Source: Gammaproteobacteria bacterium
Lineage (GTDB): Bacteria > Pseudomonadota > Gammaproteobacteria > Ga0077554 > Ga007554
Assembly: GCA_040183005.1 (NCBI GenBank)
Contig: JAMPIW010000007.1
Span: 734,188-798,187 of the forward strand
Reading direction: 5' to 3'
DNA: 64,000 nt
In this document: one piece after another, positions 15,870 through 27,010 of the stretch
Position numbering within the stretch: position 1 is the stretch's first letter
How the letters are laid out: every line of letters begins with the position of its first letter
The notes under the pieces: generated by a model
What the model was told of the DNA's origin: nothing
Database searches by the model: none
The model's input: the letters and a program-made list of their open reading frames with translations, nothing else
Made by a program: the position numbers and the translations under genes

Positions 15870-17190
15870 CAGAAGTGTCCGGTAATTTAATTGAATAGAT
15901 TCAATTGGTTATTGTCTTTCTGCATGCTCATTTGCGTCTCCGCATTTTTAAGTAATTGATCGAGTGGCGTTTTCTCGAAAAGAGTCAGGCTCAAAATCTG
16001 TAGGATTGTGTAAAGCGAAGCCTCGGTATTGAGCCGCTTTTTCACGATGGCGACCACGACGTAAACCGCGATGGCGATCCATATTTGCGTCTTGACTGCA
16101 TTCTCGGTGGTGCCATAGAACCGCTTGATTCGAAGATGCTGTTTGATCCACTTGAAGAATAGCTCGACCTGCCAGCGGCAACGATAAAGCTGAGCGATGG
16201 TCAGCGCAGGCAGGTCGAAGTTGTTGGTCAGAAAGACCAGAAACCTGTCGTGTTCGGCATCGTAGAACTTGATGCGTCGCAGGTGCTGCGGGTAATCCTT
16301 GCTGGCCTTGCGAGCAGTCAATGCAATGGTCTGGTCGCAGCGCAGTCCAGTGGACTTGTCCACGGTGCGAGAGTAGACGCGACGAAAGAGCAGATTGGAT
16401 TTGCCACGGATGACAAAGAACGCCTGTGCTTGATGCAGGGTGAACCAGCGAGCGAAGTCGGTGAAGCCACGATCCATGATGTAAAAGCTGCCGGCTTCGG
16501 GTATCAGGATATCGAGCACATTGACCTCGTGCATCTTGCCATCGCTGATGTGGATGAAGGTTGGAATGTTGCCGCGCAGGTCGAGCAGCGTATGCATCTT
16601 GACGGCAGCTTTGGTGGAGCGGAAGCGTGCCCACGGAAAGACGCTCAAGCACAGGTCGATGGTCGTGGTATCGAGTGCGTAGACCGTCTGTTCCAGTTCG
16701 ACCGCAAAGCTGTCGCTGGCGTAAAGCTTTCTGGCGGTCTGGATTAAGCTCATCGCGAAATCCGCGTAGATGCGACAGTCGCGTTGCTCGTTGGCATCGG
16801 CCAGCGTGCTCTTGGCGATGTTGCCTCGTATGCCCAAGTGATAGAGCTTGGCTTGGTGGGCGCGCAGACAGGTTTCGATGTCGCGCAGGCTTTCGCGGTA
16901 AGTCAGCTGCGCGAACGCCATGCAGAGAAATTGATCGAGATGCGAAAAAGTCTTGGTGGGATATTTGGAAGGGTAGCGCTGCACGCAGCGACGGAATGTG
17001 TGAAGGGGCAAATGCTCCATGAGTTGTGCGAACACCAACTGGCCTGAATACATGACGGAAACTCCTGGGGGGAAAGCCCCAGTTTCCCAAAAAATTCACG
17101 TTCAAGTCGGTGACACCCCTAAACACACACTTTCCTATTCAACATCATCATGTTATATAGCCGTCTTTGCGAAATTGCCGGACACTTCTG
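15870..17190 (-). mobile_element. IS4-family insertion sequence, copy 2 (complete)
   Basis: This 1321-bp element has the same ends as copy 1 and its own 9-bp duplication TTGGACCTT (15861-15869 and 17191-17199). It is in the same orientation as copy 1. Because each copy has its own duplication, the pair entered separately and does not form a composite transposon. Only 25 bp separate its right end from the IS66-family element at 17216. Confidence 0.95.
15887..17053 (-). CDS. IS4-family transposase (copy 2)
   Basis: The 388-residue protein matches the copy 1 transposase except for one residue: EQRDCRIYAD here against EQRDRRIYAD in copy 1, caused by a single base change (A instead of G on the plus strand). 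The catalytic residues are intact, so both copies could be active. Confidence 0.95.
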   Translation of the reverse strand: MYSGQLVFAQLMEHLPLHTFRRCVQRYPSKYPTKTFSHLDQFLCMAFAQLTYRESLRDIETCLRAHQAKLYHLGIRGNIAKSTLADANEQRDCRIYADFAMSLIQTARKLYASDSFAVELEQTVYALDTTTIDLCLSVFPWARFRSTKAAVKMHTLLDLRGNIPTFIHISDGKMHEVNVLDILIPEAGSFYIMDRGFTDFARWFTLHQAQAFFVIRGKSNLLFRRVYSRTVDKSTGLRCDQTIALTARKASKDYPQHLRRIKFYDAEHDRFLVFLTNNFDLPALTIAQLYRCRWQVELFFKWIKQHLRIKRFYGTTENAVKTQIWIAIAVYVVVAIVKKRLNTEASLYTILQILSLTLFEKTPLDQLLKNAETQMSMQKDNNQLNLFN

Positions 17191-17215
17191 TTGGACCTTA
17201 ATATATTCCTGAAAA

Positions 17216-18927
17216 GTAACTACTCACCCCCGATTAAGTTGACCTCACCCGCGAGAGCCATTTGAATCGCAAGAAGAGGATTATGCCCCTTGTTGGCCAT
17301 GGTTTGCAGATAGCTTGATATTCGGCAATAAGCCTGAGCATAAATCTCTGAGCGGAAACAGCCTGAGACCTTTTGCTTCACCTTGGACATTCTCAAATCA
17401 CGCTCGGCCCGATTATTGGTGAAGGAGACATGCGGGTTTTTGGCGAACAGCAGGACGGATGCCTCATGTTTTTGCAATCGCTCCAGCAGATTGTGCGCAT
17501 CTGACTTGGCGAGTTTGCCGCGTTTCCCGCTGGGCTTTTGGGGAATAGGTGGAAGCTCTTTTTCGCCACGGGTGAGAATCGTGCGGTAGCGCTTTTGCAA
17601 CCGCGCCAGTGCTTCATCGGTCAATCTCTTTTCCGTGCTTCTGGAGACGGTGGCGCAGCTCTCCTGTAAAAGGCGTTTCATGTGGCGCGCCCAGGCGTAG
17701 TCATTGGCGTCAACAATGAACGTCAATTCGCGCAGCAGATGCGAGCCGCACAGGCCGTGAGAGCAGTGATCATAGGACAAGTAGGATGACCAGCAGTCAT
17801 GAATGATGACGCCATCGTAGCGCGGAATAATATCGATCGACGTGATCGCTGCCGTGCCCCGTTTTCGATGTAAAAACTTGAGGGTGATCTCCCCTGCGGA
17901 GTACACGTGTATCCAGTGGTTTTGCTTATCCACCCGCAAGGAGGTCTCATCCACATGCATAGAGGGTGCTTTCAGCAGCTGTGCGGTGGCGTGCTGCTCC
18001 CACCGCTCCAAGGCACGATGAAGCCGCAGCACAAAAGCCAGAAGAGTGGCTTCAGAGATCACAACACCGATCATGGAGGTCAGCAGCGTTTGCGCGCGAT
18101 TGATCGCGACCATCTGAGACACCAGTAAATTGATGACAAAGGCCTTTAAGCCATCGCCGTATTGCAACGGGCCGTGCATATCCGCCGGGAACTTCCCTTT
18201 GACCGTCGCATCGCAGACCGGGCACTGCTTGACCTCGGCATCCACATGCTCAACGACTTTCTCAAAAACAATATCGATCTTCGTCCGTCTTTCATGGTGA
18301 CTACAGGGCGTATTATCCAGATCTTCGCCACATACATCGCAGAGGCGGACTCTAGAAAGAGTCACACTCTCTTTGACGCGCGTGTTTTTCAGCAGGGCGC
18401 CGTTTTCGTTTTTCCCCTTACCCTGGCTCCCCGGATGACTCAACGAGGAGTCGTCCTTTTCCGTTTGGGAGGAGGGCTTGCTGGAGTTGCGGCTGTCTTT
18501 CTTGGTTATTCTTTCCAGAAAAATGGAGAGCATCAGCTCCATCATCATGAACATGCTATTCATAAGCACCTGAGTTTCGCGAGGCACTTTACCGTCGCAA
18601 CTGAGCTGCTCAAAATCCGCTTTCAACCGGCTGACTTCGTTTCTGACCGAGGTTTTGTCTAGGCTTGCCATTAATAATGGGGGGCTATACGTTTGGAATA
18701 GCCAAAGGATAACATGGCATTTTTCGACCCCCTGATAACGGTCAGATCAGGCTGAAATGGTTTTTTCGACTTGAAATGGCAAGGCGGCTCATTGAAGAGA
18801 TCAAAGCCCCTGCCAGCGGCAATAGAGAATAGATTTTACACCGAGATAAGGAAGTGGTTTTTTCGATAGAAAAAACCTGTCAAGAGATTTTTAAGTTATT
18901 TTTCGTGTGAAGGGAGTGAGTAGTTAC
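17216..18927 (-). mobile_element. One-ORF IS66-family insertion sequence, copy A (complete)
   Basis: This 1712-bp element begins GTAACTACTCAC and ends GTGAGTAGTTAC, with an 8-bp duplication CCTGAAAA (17208-17215 and 18928-18935), as expected for IS66. It carries only a tnpC-type gene, without tnpA or tnpB, like the ISBst12 subgroup. It sits between the thioredoxin region and nadK. Copy B is at 32340-34049. Confidence 0.93.
17220..18671 (-). CDS. IS66-family (ISBst12-type) transposase, copy A
   Basis: The 483-residue transposase has an N-terminal helical region, a serine/lysine-rich linker, a zinc-ribbon-like pair of knuckles (LCDVCGEDLDNTPC and CPVCDAT), and the DDE core: MHVDETSLRV, VIIHDCWSSYLSYDH and FTNNRAERDLRMSKVKQKVSG. 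The reading frame is intact. It reaches within a few bases of the element's left terminus. It differs from the copy B protein at only two residues, both near the N-terminus (T7/I7 and S14/I14). Confidence 0.95.
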   Translation of the reverse strand: MASLDKTSVRNEVSRLKADFEQLSCDGKVPRETQVLMNSMFMMMELMLSIFLERITKKDSRNSSKPSSQTEKDDSSLSHPGSQGKGKNENGALLKNTRVKESVTLSRVRLCDVCGEDLDNTPCSHHERRTKIDIVFEKVVEHVDAEVKQCPVCDATVKGKFPADMHGPLQYGDGLKAFVINLLVSQMVAINRAQTLLTSMIGVVISEATLLAFVLRLHRALERWEQHATAQLLKAPSMHVDETSLRVDKQNHWIHVYSAGEITLKFLHRKRGTAAITSIDIIPRYDGVIIHDCWSSYLSYDHCSHGLCGSHLLRELTFIVDANDYAWARHMKRLLQESCATVSRSTEKRLTDEALARLQKRYRTILTRGEKELPPIPQKPSGKRGKLAKSDAHNLLERLQKHEASVLLFAKNPHVSFTNNRAERDLRMSKVKQKVSGCFRSEIYAQAYCRISSYLQTMANKGHNPLLAIQMALAGEVNLIGGE

Positions 18928-19028
18928 CCTGAAAAAATATAAACATCATCACTCAGTTGGCACCTGTATGCCTGGCGTGATAACTTTGACGCTCATTAAA
19001 ATCTTTCAAGCAGGGAGTAAAAAACGCC

Positions 19029-19907
19029 ATGCCACTGGCATTTGCCACCATCGGTCTGATTGGAAAATACGGCGACCCAAGCGTCAATGCAGCGCTCAGC
19101 ACTCTTAGCACCTACCTGCAAGCGCAGGGGTTACGGGTTATGCTGGACGAGGTTACTGCCAAAACCTTTCCCCGGCAAGGAATGGAAACCGCCAGCCGCC
19201 AGACCATTGGCGCACACTGCGATCTTGTGATTGTCATTGGTGGAGACGGCACACTGCTTAATGCCGCACGCTCTCTGGCTGATACCGGCATCCCCTTGGT
19301 TGGAATCAACCTCGGCAGGCTGGGCTTTCTCGCCGATATTTCTCCCGATCGCATGATCGAAATAATGGCGGAAATCCTGCGCGGGCATTACCTTCTGGAA
19401 GAGCGCTGCCTGCTACGCAGCGCCATCAAACGTGGCGACAAAGAAATCAATGAAAGCTGCGCCTTCAATGATGTGGTTGTCCACAAATGGAACATGGCGC
19501 GCATGATCGAATTTGAGACCTACATCAACGGCCAGTTCGTCAACAGCCAGCGTGCTGACGGGCTTATCGTCGCCACGCCAACCGGCTCCACTGCGTATGC
19601 GCTATCCGGTGGCGGGCCGATTCTGCATCCTACACTCAGCGCAATTGCCTTGGTGCCGATCTGCCCTCACACCTTGAGCAGCCGCCCGATTGTCGTCAAC
19701 AGTGACAGCCAGATTGATGTCGTCATCACTGACTGTAATCACGAGCGGGCGCAGCTTACCTGTGATGGGCAGATGAATTTCGACCTGTTCGAGGGCGACC
19801 ATATCCATATCCAGAAAAATAACCGCCCAATCCGACTCATTCACCCGGCGGATCACGACCACTATAAAATTCTACGCACCAAGTTGCGCTGGGGGGAGAA
19901 GCTTTAA
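19029..19907 (+). CDS. nadK: NAD kinase
   Basis: The 292-residue protein carries GGDGT at 71-75 in DLVIVIGGDGTLLNAAR, LVGINLGRLGFLADI, and FNDVVVHKWNMARMIEFETYINGQ. The second signature is RADGLIVATPTGSTAYALSGGGP. It phosphorylates NAD to NADP with ATP. The length equals the E. coli enzyme (292). The IS66 copy A duplication ends 93 bp upstream, so its upstream control region has been largely replaced by IS sequence. CCCCC/GGGGG hairpins follow its stop. Confidence 0.97.
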   Translation: MPLAFATIGLIGKYGDPSVNAALSTLSTYLQAQGLRVMLDEVTAKTFPRQGMETASRQTIGAHCDLVIVIGGDGTLLNAARSLADTGIPLVGINLGRLGFLADISPDRMIEIMAEILRGHYLLEERCLLRSAIKRGDKEINESCAFNDVVVHKWNMARMIEFETYINGQFVNSQRADGLIVATPTGSTAYALSGGGPILHPTLSAIALVPICPHTLSSRPIVVNSDSQIDVVITDCNHERAQLTCDGQMNFDLFEGDHIHIQKNNRPIRLIHPADHDHYKILRTKLRWGEKL

Positions 19908-19910
19908 AAT

Positions 19911-20055
19911 CCCCCCAGCCCCCTTTTACAAAGGGGGGAGGACAACTTGCGCACTGGCAATGCTTGCGCTGTCCCTCCCCCCCTTTCACAGAGGAGGGAC
20001 AGCAGATGCCGCCTCAACAGCCTCACCCTTTGCAAAAGGGGGATACAGGGGGATT
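19911..20055. repeat. Cluster of C-tract/G-tract palindromic repeats
   Basis: Three hairpin units lie in tandem: GCCCCCTTTTACAAAGGGGG (about 19919-19938), CCCCCCCTTTCACAGAGGAGGG (19977-19998, slightly imperfect) and CACCCTTTGCAAAAGGGGG (about 20025-20043). They sit between converging nadK and comEC and may serve as a bidirectional terminator. The last 30 or so codons of comEC run through the cluster. Confidence 0.7.
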
Positions 20056-22487
20056 TGGGGATTCACTGCATGCCAATACCGCCGCCCCGACTGGCGGTAG
20101 GTATCCGGCGGCGCAACTTTGCCCTGTGCATCGAGCTTGAAGGTGATGGCGCCGTGCTGCGCGGAGTCGTACATATGCACATTCATGGCCCGGTAACGCG
20201 CCACGACTTCGGGCTTGGGGTGACCGTAGCGGTTGCGGTAACCGGCGGGAAATAGCACATACTCGGGACGCACGGCATCCAAAAAATCCTGGGTGGACGA
20301 GGTTTTGCTGCCGTGATGCGGTGCAACCAGGATGCGCGCGCGCAAAGCATCAGGCGCAAGATCGAGCAGGCGCCGTTCCGCGCCTTTTTCGATGTCGGCG
20401 GGGATCAAAACACTGCCTGCCGCGTTGGTAATACGCAGTACGCATGAACTATCGTTGTTGTCGCCGGCCATATCGACGGGGGGATTGAGGATTTGAAACT
20501 CCACCCCATCCCAGCGCCACGTTTGTCCGCTTGAACACTGTTGCGCCCTCGCCCACCGCATCTGGTGCGGAACACCCGTCAGCGCGCTCTTGACTATCAT
20601 CTCCTTGACAATGGATTGCGCGCCACCGATGTGGTCGTTATCGCCGTGGCTGACGATCAGCGTGTCAAGCTGCGTCACACCAACAGCGCGCAAAAACGGT
20701 GTGACGACTGCCTCGCCGGTATCGAAACTTTGACTGATACGCGGGCCGGTATCAAACACCAGGGCGTGATCACGCGTGCGCACCACCGCCGCCAGGCCCT
20801 GACCAACATCCAGCAGGGTAAACCATACCTCCCCCGTGGCGGGCTTGGGAATCGGCAGGAAAAACATCGGCAACAGCCACACCACCCCCAGCCAGCGCCC
20901 CGGCAAGCCCTTTGGTGCAAGCAGCAGGGCGATACCCACCAATCCAGGCAATAACGCCCACCACGGCGGGGCGTGTTGCGTCCATTGCGCCACATCAAGA
21001 TCGGAAAGCCACTTCAGGATCGGCCACAGCCCCGCTACCGCGAGATCCACCAACACCAGCACCCAGCCTCCCAGAAGCGGCGACATCAGCGTCAGTAGCG
21101 CGCCCACCAGTGCGGGGGGTACCACCAGCACATTCACCCAGGGCACAGCGATGAAATTTGCCACGGGTGAGATCAACGAGACGCGCTGGAACAGGACCAG
21201 CATCACGGGTGCAAGGCCAATGGTAATCAGCCAGTGCAGCCGCCCCCACTTCCACCACACCGTTTCGACAGGAGCGAAACGGGTCGTGCGCAGCACGCCC
21301 GAAGGGTGATCGCCATGGATGGCGATCAACATCCCCTCTGGCGTCAGGCGATTGCCCATGGCGAACAGGATCAGCGCCACTGTGCCGAACGACAGCCAGA
21401 ACCCCGCCTCCATGACCGCCAGCGGGTCATACACCAGCACCAGCAGCAGTGCCACCGCCAGGGTGTGGCTGAGTGCGCGGTTGCGCTGTAACAATATCCC
21501 CATCATGATCACCAAGACCATGATCAGCGCACGCTGCACCGGGACGGAAAATCCGGCCAGGGCGGCGTAGTAAACCGCCCCCAGCAGGGCAATTACGGCG
21601 GCGGCTTTGGGTGCGGGCCAATGCAGCGCCAGCGACCCGAGACGAGTCCACCCCCAGCGCGCCAGGAAGAACAGCAGCCCCGCTACCAGCGTGATGTGCG
21701 AGCCGGAAATCGCCACCAGGTGGGTGGTCCCGGTGCGCGAAAACACCTCCCATTGCGCGCTGGAGATGGCGCGCTGCTCGCCTATCGTCAGCGCGGTGAT
21801 GATCCCGGCATAGGGACTGGCGGGCAGGGCTGCGGCAATGCCGGACGCTATCCGTTGGCGCAACCTGTCAATGGTATAGCCGTCGGCGTTCGAGGCTATG
21901 CGTAAATGAGGGCCGCTTGGCCTGACATAACCCGTGGTATGCAGGTGGTGGCGGAACAACCACCCCTCGTAATCGAATCCGCCAGGATTCATCAGTCCGC
22001 GCGCACGCTTGAGACGCACCTGCAAGCGCCAGGTATCCCCCACCCGAAGATCGGGCGGTGCCTCCTGCCAACTGAGCAAAATACGGCCAGGCGTGGGGTG
22101 CCGTGTCGCGCCCTGATGCAACGAAATCACGTCAAATTCAAAGCGCATCCCACGGGAGTCATCACCGTCCGTGGCAACTATCTTTTGGGTATCCTTTGGC
22201 CGCCACATTACGTTCCCGGCTAAACGGCTGGGGATAGAGGCGACCACACCCTCCACTATGATGTCCTCACCTTCCAGACTCGGCGCAATCCCTATGGACA
22301 GGGAACCTGCCACACTAAACAACGCCCAAAGGAAACCACAGGCCACCAGCGCCGGAAAATGCAGCCATCTGATAAACACCGCCAACAGCAACGGGACCAA
22401 CAGCAGACACCAACGCTGATCCGGCAGCTCAGTAAGTTGCTGAAAAGCAAGAATTCCAGCCAGGAATGCGAGCGTACCCAAGCGCAT
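19986..22487 (-). CDS. comEC: DNA internalization competence protein ComEC/Rec2
   Basis: The 833-residue polytopic membrane protein has an N-terminal DUF4131/OB region (to about 200), a competence-family channel (about 220-490; LTIGEQRAISSAQWEVFSRTG then GTTHLVAISGSHITLVAGL), and a C-terminal metallo-beta-lactamase-like domain with VSHGDNDHIGGAQS and VAPHHGSKTSS. It forms the inner-membrane channel for single-stranded DNA in natural transformation. The last 25-30 residues (from about VNPQIPLYPPFAKGE) are translated from the palindromic repeat cluster and are probably not ancestral. Confidence 0.95.
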   Translation of the reverse strand: MRLGTLAFLAGILAFQQLTELPDQRWCLLLVPLLLAVFIRWLHFPALVACGFLWALFSVAGSLSIGIAPSLEGEDIIVEGVVASIPSRLAGNVMWRPKDTQKIVATDGDDSRGMRFEFDVISLHQGATRHPTPGRILLSWQEAPPDLRVGDTWRLQVRLKRARGLMNPGGFDYEGWLFRHHLHTTGYVRPSGPHLRIASNADGYTIDRLRQRIASGIAAALPASPYAGIITALTIGEQRAISSAQWEVFSRTGTTHLVAISGSHITLVAGLLFFLARWGWTRLGSLALHWPAPKAAAVIALLGAVYYAALAGFSVPVQRALIMVLVIMMGILLQRNRALSHTLAVALLLVLVYDPLAVMEAGFWLSFGTVALILFAMGNRLTPEGMLIAIHGDHPSGVLRTTRFAPVETVWWKWGRLHWLITIGLAPVMLVLFQRVSLISPVANFIAVPWVNVLVVPPALVGALLTLMSPLLGGWVLVLVDLAVAGLWPILKWLSDLDVAQWTQHAPPWWALLPGLVGIALLLAPKGLPGRWLGVVWLLPMFFLPIPKPATGEVWFTLLDVGQGLAAVVRTRDHALVFDTGPRISQSFDTGEAVVTPFLRAVGVTQLDTLIVSHGDNDHIGGAQSIVKEMIVKSALTGVPHQMRWARAQQCSSGQTWRWDGVEFQILNPPVDMAGDNNDSSCVLRITNAAGSVLIPADIEKGAERRLLDLAPDALRARILVAPHHGSKTSSTQDFLDAVRPEYVLFPAGYRNRYGHPKPEVVARYRAMNVHMYDSAQHGAITFKLDAQGKVAPPDTYRQSGRRYWHAVNPQIPLYPPFAKGEAVEAASAVPPL

Positions 22488-22577
22488 GCTTTAGTTATGG
22501 CCCAAAAGTGTGGATAATCGGAAATAGGGAGGCGTCGATCTACCCTATATCGAACAGGGTGGGAATTACATTAATTT

Positions 22578-23114
22578 ATGCCAAAACAGCTTATCAAACG
22601 CTTTATCAAGCGTTACGTCCCCGATCACAAAACGATTCGCGACCACAAACACTTGCAGTTTCTCGGCGCGCTGCTGCACGCGCCCAATCTGTGGCACCTG
22701 AACCGGCACTCGGTGCCCGGCGCGGTTTCCGTGGGACTGTTCGCAGCATTTATTCCCGGCCCGGTGCAAATGCTGATCGCGGCGGCGGGGGCGGTGATGT
22801 TCCGGGTCAATATGCCGTTGTCCGTCGCGCTGACATTCATCACCAACCCGTTCACGGTACCGCCAATCGCCTATTTTTCCTACAAAATTGGCACCTGGAT
22901 TCTGCACATGCCGGAGCATCCCTTTGAAATCGAGATGTCGATTGATTGGTTATGGGGACAGTTAAACACCATCGGAGGCCCTTTCCTGCTCGGCACCCTG
23001 GTGCTTTCCGTCAGCAGCGCGCTGCTCGGCAACCTGCTGATGCGCGGGATCTGGCATTGGCATATCATGCGTTATTTGAAGAAGAGAAAACAACGAGCGA
23101 CACGAGACAAGTGA
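22578..23114 (+). CDS. DUF2062 family membrane protein
   Basis: The 178-residue protein begins MPKQLIKRFIKRYVPDHKTIRDHKHLQFLG and has the DUF2062 core: LWHLNRHSVPGAVSVGLFAAFIPGPVQML, a hydrophobic hairpin, then LTFITNPFTVPPIAYFSYKIG. Two to three membrane segments follow, ending in a basic tail (KKRKQRATRDK). The family function is unknown; members are often found beside comEC in gammaproteobacteria, as here, divergently transcribed with a 90-bp gap. Confidence 0.88.
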   Translation: MPKQLIKRFIKRYVPDHKTIRDHKHLQFLGALLHAPNLWHLNRHSVPGAVSVGLFAAFIPGPVQMLIAAAGAVMFRVNMPLSVALTFITNPFTVPPIAYFSYKIGTWILHMPEHPFEIEMSIDWLWGQLNTIGGPFLLGTLVLSVSSALLGNLLMRGIWHWHIMRYLKKRKQRATRDK

Positions 23115-23159
23115 TTGGCTGCCTTGGCACATTTACGCCCAGGCAGTTTGCGAAACGCC

Positions 23160-23690
23160 CTATTCCCCATCGGTCTCCTCCCCAAACAGCTCCTTCTGAA
23201 ACCCGAAGTTGTGCATATCCTTGATCCGTAGGGGATACAGAACACCATCCAGATGATCACATTCGTGTTGAACCACGCGCGCATGAAAACCGCTCACTTC
23301 GCGCTGAAAGTGTCCGCCCTGCTGGTCGAAGCCGGAATAGCGGATGTGACTATGACGGGGCACGAGGCCGCGCATGCCCGGCACGCTCAGGCAACCTTCC
23401 CACCCCTCCTCCAGCGCATCGCTTAATGGTTCGATCACTGGATTGATCAACACTGTGGTGGGCACGGCGTCCATATCAGGATAGCGCGGATTGTTCTCGA
23501 TACTGAAAATCACCACACGCAGGTTCACACCAATCTGCGGCGCGGCCAGGCCAGCGCCATTCATGGCCTCCATGGTGTCGAACATGTCATCAATCAATGT
23601 TCGCAGCGCCGGGTCGTGAAAATCGGTAACGGGTCCGGCAACTTGCCACAACAACGGGTCACCCATGCGCAAAACTTTTCGAACAGCCAT
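23160..23690 (-). CDS. def: Peptide deformylase
   Basis: The 176-residue protein has the three deformylase motifs: [10 protein letters not shown] (about 45-54), [11 protein letters not shown] (about 97-107; the Cys is a metal ligand) and [13 protein letters not shown] (about 137-149; HExxH-type with two His ligands and the catalytic Glu). It removes the formyl group from nascent proteins. The length is typical. It is not followed by fmt here, unlike the def-fmt order of many genomes, so it may be a second deformylase. Confidence 0.95.
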   Translation of the reverse strand: MAVRKVLRMGDPLLWQVAGPVTDFHDPALRTLIDDMFDTMEAMNGAGLAAPQIGVNLRVVIFSIENNPRYPDMDAVPTTVLINPVIEPLSDALEEGWEGCLSVPGMRGLVPRHSHIRYSGFDQQGGHFQREVSGFHARVVQHECDHLDGVLYPLRIKDMHNFGFQKELFGEETDGE

Positions 23691-23764
23691 AGCATCTCAC
23701 TTTAAATAACTTTATCGTTGGATATTATACAATTGCTGTTTCCACATTGCGGCGTATTAAAGTC

Positions 23765-25635
<1,871 letters not shown>

Positions 25636-25640
25636 CAACA

Positions 25641-26846
25641 ATGACTCAAAATAATGCCAATGACGAACGGCGTCATTTCAAGCGCATCCCATTTGACGCC
25701 GAAGCAGAGTTGTCCAGCTCCAATGGCCGTTGGCGCGGTAGATTGATCGATCTTTCACTGAATGGAGCCTTGATGGAACGGCCAGCAGACTGGACTGGCG
25801 CCACTGGCGAGCCGTATATACTGCATATACGCCTTGCTGGCGATGATGTTTCAATCAACATGGACGCTGTCATTGCTCATGTGGCAACAAACCAGATTGG
25901 ATTGCGTTGCACTCACATCGACATTGACAGCATTGCGCATCTGCGGCGTTTTGTGGAGTTGAATCTGGGTGACACAGGGTTACTGAATCGGGAATTATCC
26001 GCACTGGGAGACACGCATGAGCAGCAACACAACTCAGCAAATAACCAGCCCGACTGGGGCCGCATCGCCGAAAAGTTTGATCTATGGCTGCCGCAGCTCG
26101 CACCTGTCGGCGAGGCCTTATTGGCAGCGCTCAATGCCCAGGTTGGCGACATCATACTGGATGTTGCATCCGGCACCGGCGAACCGGCATTGACCCTGGC
26201 ACGACGCATGGGCAATACCCTGAAAATTACGGGAACCGATGCCGCTGAACCGATGGTAAAAGTAGCTCAAAAAAAGGCGGCGCAGGAAAACCTGCCACAT
26301 ATTCATTTTCAGCATATGGCAGCAGAAAAGCTGCTCTTCGACGACGGCGCTTTCGACAAGATCATGTGCCGTTTTGGCGTAATGCTGTTCGAAGATTCGC
26401 TGCAAGGATTGCGAGAGATGCACCGCGTCCTCAAACCTGAGGGGCGTTTCAGTATCGCAGTGTGGAGCACGCCGGAAACCATGCCTACAATGTATTGGGC
26501 GCATCAGGTTTTCAAAGACAGAGTGCCACCGGAAAAACACCCTCCCCTCGCCAAGGTCACCTCGTTGGGCGCGCCAGGCGCGCTGGATAATATCCTCCGG
26601 CAGGCGGGTTTTACGAATTTCACGATACACGCACACACATTCAATTACCGCTTCCCGTCATTTAATGATTATTGGGATATTGTCGAGCAATCAGACATCA
26701 TGAAGATGCAATACGACGCATTAGCCGAAGGAGAAAGAGATAAAATCAGGGAGGATGTTGCAGCGTTGGCGCACGCTTTTACAAGTTCAGAAGGGTTGAT
26801 TATCCCGCATGAGTTTTTGCTTGCGGAAGGGGGCAAGTGCGGATGA
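25641..26846 (+). CDS. PilZ domain fused to a SAM-dependent methyltransferase
   Basis: Translation from the ATG at 25641 gives 401 residues. Residues 8-125 are a PilZ domain with an intact c-di-GMP signature: RHFKR (R11 to R15) and DLSLNG (37-42). The family-typical tail (HLRRFVELNLGDTGLLNRELSAL) follows. After a short hydrophilic linker (about 128-142) comes a class I methyltransferase: RIAEKFDLWLPQLAPVGEALL, SAM-binding DVASGTGEPALTLARRMG (about 172-189), and the FRVLKPEG-like MHRVLKPEGRFSIAVWS. No stop or in-frame Met separates the two parts, so this reads as a true fusion. PilZ proteins of this type are usually alone. Confidence 0.85.
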   Translation: MTQNNANDERRHFKRIPFDAEAELSSSNGRWRGRLIDLSLNGALMERPADWTGATGEPYILHIRLAGDDVSINMDAVIAHVATNQIGLRCTHIDIDSIAHLRRFVELNLGDTGLLNRELSALGDTHEQQHNSANNQPDWGRIAEKFDLWLPQLAPVGEALLAALNAQVGDIILDVASGTGEPALTLARRMGNTLKITGTDAAEPMVKVAQKKAAQENLPHIHFQHMAAEKLLFDDGAFDKIMCRFGVMLFEDSLQGLREMHRVLKPEGRFSIAVWSTPETMPTMYWAHQVFKDRVPPEKHPPLAKVTSLGAPGALDNILRQAGFTNFTIHAHTFNYRFPSFNDYWDIVEQSDIMKMQYDALAEGERDKIREDVAALAHAFTSSEGLIIPHEFLLAEGGKCG

Positions 26847-27010
26847 CAGTGCTGGCAGCCTGTAGGACTTAGGAGCTAAACAGGATCACTTTACCTCTGC
26901 GCAATTCGTATGGGACACTATAGCAGGATTTTCTCTTAACTTGCTCAAGCCGGGGCATCACGGCAGGGCCGCGGACTCCAATCGCTGTTTTTATGGTTAT
27001 CGTAGGCACC

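Noticed and set aside
13931..17199. Composite transposon carrying thioredoxin between two IS4 copies
   Set aside because: Each copy has its own perfect 9-bp duplication (ACGCAAAAT; TTGGACCTT). A composite unit would share one duplication at its outer ends.
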